Shown one piece after another: positions 61,696-64,000 of a stretch of 64,000 nucleotides of DNA; position 1 is the first letter of the stretch; every line of letters begins with the position of its first letter. The stretch covers positions 124,001-188,000 of the forward strand of contig JAQFVV010006852.1 in NCBI GenBank assembly GCA_028023455.1, read 5' to 3'. Position numbers and translations under genes: made by a program. The notes below the pieces were generated by a model. The model saw only the letters and a program-made list of their open reading frames with translations. It did no database searches and had not been told where the DNA came from. This stretch comes from Epiperipatus broadwayi. Lineage: Eukaryota > Onychophora > Udeonychophora > Euonychophora > Peripatidae.

Positions 61696-62218
61696 CAGTG
61701 GTCTTCAACCTTTTCACACCTGCAGACTGGTAAAAATAATGATAAGGTTTAGTGGCCCGGCAGAAGTCTATAGATAAATTTTCTTAAAGATATAAACTGC
61801 AGAGCCTTAGATGGGCATAATTGTTATAACTGATCAAAACAAGAACGTTAAATATACAAAATGCAGTTATATATACATATGGAGTTTGTATAATAAAAAA
61901 CTTTTTTTTTAATTTTGAATTTTTTTAGAAAAGTAATAAAAAATTTGATTCTATTCCCCCCCCCCCATAAACATCTGTGATAACTAGAAAAAAAAATTAA
62001 TTTATGTATAATTGATTAAATTTTGTTTTCATTCTGTTTCTTTTTTTTTAATTGGGTAAAAATGAGATGAAAAAATAAATAAAAATTGTTTATATTAATT
62101 AAAAGTTTAAACTCTTATTATTTTGTTATTACAACCTTTCCTGCCAATCTACCAGCGGACCAGTAAAAAACTTCTGCAGCCCGGCACCGGTCTGAGGACC
62201 AAGGCTTGAAGAACACTG
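61696..62218. mobile_element. non-autonomous hAT transposon
   Basis: 523 bp. Terminal inverted repeats CAGTGGTCTTCAACC and, on the other strand, CAGTGTTCTTCAAGCC are of the hAT CAGTG type. A perfect 8-bp target duplication flanks it. Subterminal parts (cctgcagactggtaaaa and accagtaaaaaacttctgca) are also inverted relatives. The interior is AT-rich with a C-run at 61956-61966 and no transposase, so it depends on a hAT transposase supplied elsewhere. Confidence 0.92.
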
Positions 62219-62226
62219 CTTTATAG
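62219..62226. repeat. 8-bp target-site duplication, right (ctttatag)
   Basis: Partner of 61688-61695. Confidence 0.95.
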
Positions 62227-64000
62227 ATCTTTCTTCTGAGAACAAAAGTGTAAAGCCTTAGATGTTATTCATAATATACTAACTTTTTAAGATTTCTTTT
62301 CAATTAAAAAATCAATGAAAGAATTATATATAGTCTACATTATAAAAAAATTCATATATTAATATTACTTACAATAATATTACAATAGTGATCTAAAGCT
62401 CCAGATGAACTATATATTTTCTGAAAAAAATACTCAATGTTTCTCAAAAAATATGACTTATTGAATTAAAGGAATGTAATATGTGAAATTTATTTAGTGG
62501 AAACTAATCATAACCTAAATAGAGGAAAGCACTGATAGCTAATAATTTATCAAGAATAAAGTTTGATATAGTTAAATTTAACAAAGCTTATTATACTGAA
62601 GAAAGAAGTCTCATAAATCATATAGATGATTAAAAGTATGATATGATATGACAGATCAATCAGTAAAATTAGAATCAATGTTTTTGGATTTTCTGTGAAC
62701 TTTAATGTAATAACTTTGATTCTTAGAATTCCATGGTAAGTCAATATAAAATAAATGGGATTAAAATTTTTCCTGCAATATTAGAAGTGTATTCATTTTA
62801 TTATTTCATATACTACAAAATTATATTAAAAAAATTCAGAGAAAAATGTTTCTATTTTTTTAAATAACATTATTATATCAATATTTCAAGTGGTTCACTA
62901 TCACCCATCTCCCATTTTTATTTGAAGGATAGAACTTTGGCCATATTTGCAACATTTTAATTTCACAATTAAACCTAATTAAGCCTTCATTCTATATCTT
63001 ATATTGAAAATCATTGCATTATTTATTACAAATACAAGTAAGTACTAAAGGGTATATTTAATATTAACAAATGTGTTGTTTTTTCATAAAAAAGTTATTT
63101 AATGAACTACTTCTTATTTAAAGACCATTTTAAACATAAAAACAAATTTAAATGAAATATCTTTAAAAAAATCAAAATTTGTTTTAAAAGTAAAAATTAC
63201 ATTTACTATTTTTAAAATTTTTATAAAATATTTTTTTTTACCTGCATTTAAAAAATATCTTTCAATTTCTCAATAATAAGTTTTTATGAGTATTCCTTTT
63301 AAAGACAAACATTTTCAAATAAAATCTAATTGTTATATCATAGTCATTCCTTATTTAAATTCAATATATTATAAATATGTTGCATAAATACGTTTAAATA
63401 TATAAATAATTAAGTCAACATCACATTTTTTTTATCAGAAATACACAGCAATAGAGACTGGCAAAAAATGTCTGGAGCCAAATAATCTGCCAATCAGTGA
63501 AACTGTTGTTTACTTTGTATTAAGATACAATCAATCAAGTATTGTCAGATTGCTAAGATCTAAATAAGGCATTTTCAGCTTGCTTTCAGATTCAAATTTA
63601 TGTGATATTTCTATGAAGTTCATAGGATAATAACATCATCAGATTTTTTTGATTAATAATTTTAGTTTACAAAAATAGATGAAGAAAATTGAAAACCATA
63701 CAAACACCAAAATAACACCCTAAAATTATCGAGTTTAGAGCAAAGGGAAAAATCCAGTCAAGGTGTCATTTTTTACCTTTTTTGAGACTTTAATAAAAAT
63801 ATAAAATCATAGTTATTGATTAAGGATCATAATTTTGAAAATGTGATTGAATTTTTACTACTCTTTGATAAAAAGAGTTGTATCTGGATAAGCGTTGATG
63901 TTTACAAAATTTATTATATGTCCAATTTCTAAAACATGAAAAATGAATCCGAAGAATGTTAAAAATTATTTTACTGCATTAACAACTTTTTCTCTTCTCA
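62227..64000. other. AT-rich non-coding stretch
   Basis: Nothing recognised. A donor-like gcag/gtaaaa on the minus strand near 63243 has stops in all frames of any preceding exon. Confidence 0.55.

Noticed and set aside
1-64000. CRISPR arrays, bacterial operons, rRNA or tRNA genes
   Set aside because: No regularly spaced repeats with unique spacers, no ribosome-binding-site/gene arrays and no rRNA or tRNA signature; the content is eukaryotic.

Overview
The window looks like intergenic or intronic DNA from a very AT-rich animal genome, about a quarter G+C by eye. Reasons: spliceosomal splice signals, Penelope-like elements (PLEs) with GIY-YIG endonuclease, LINE relics, Ty3/gypsy-like Gag, hAT and fold-back DNA elements, and no prokaryotic gene organisation. 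I cannot name the species. Nearly everything recognisable is mobile-element material, mostly broken. The best evidence for a host gene is one 102-bp exon on the minus strand (49440-49541).

Layout. 1-5150: AT-rich DNA with small tandem duplications and two weak short ORFs. 5150-8400: degraded LINE (+) of L1/Tx1-like type. 10522-19830: a complete LTR retrotransposon with two nearly identical 2.97-kb LTRs, a 4-bp target duplication (gtat) and an internal region holding only a damaged gag on the minus strand; I see no protease, reverse transcriptase or integrase. 20.5-21.8 kb: a 225-bp tandem duplication, then a fold-back element with 88-bp arms and a hammerhead-ribozyme-like core inside. 23.9-26.8 kb: a diverged 1.43-kb tandem duplication, with part of a third copy at 37.6-38.3 kb. 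30.1-31.0 kb: a LINE ORF1-like relic. About 32-34 kb: a probable LTR edge with polypurine tract. 35.3-37.4 kb: a fold-back, a PLE endonuclease fragment with a hammerhead-like motif, then a large palindrome. 38.3 and 46.7-47.4 kb: related LINE fragments (-). 45.3-46.3 kb: gag with broken zinc knuckle from a second gypsy-like element. 49.4 kb: the candidate host exon. 50.5-56.6 kb: PLE relics, into which a solo copy (52841-55837) of the same 3-kb LTR inserted, flanked by gtag. 58.4-59.6 kb: a PLE 3' part in head-to-head inverted arrangement. 60.1-62.2 kb: a TA-flanked MITE and a non-autonomous hAT with a perfect 8-bp target duplication.

The most unusual item is the gag-only LTR element, whose two LTRs (about 5.9 kb) outweigh its 3.4-kb interior. 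The two LTRs of one insertion differ at only about 15-20 positions by eye, so it is young, and the diverged solo LTR shows that the family has moved more than once. It would need enzymes supplied in trans. The second theme is repeated hammerhead-like cores (two good, one degenerate, one weak), two of them beside PLE endonuclease sequence. All family calls come from motifs read by eye; no database search or folding was run.
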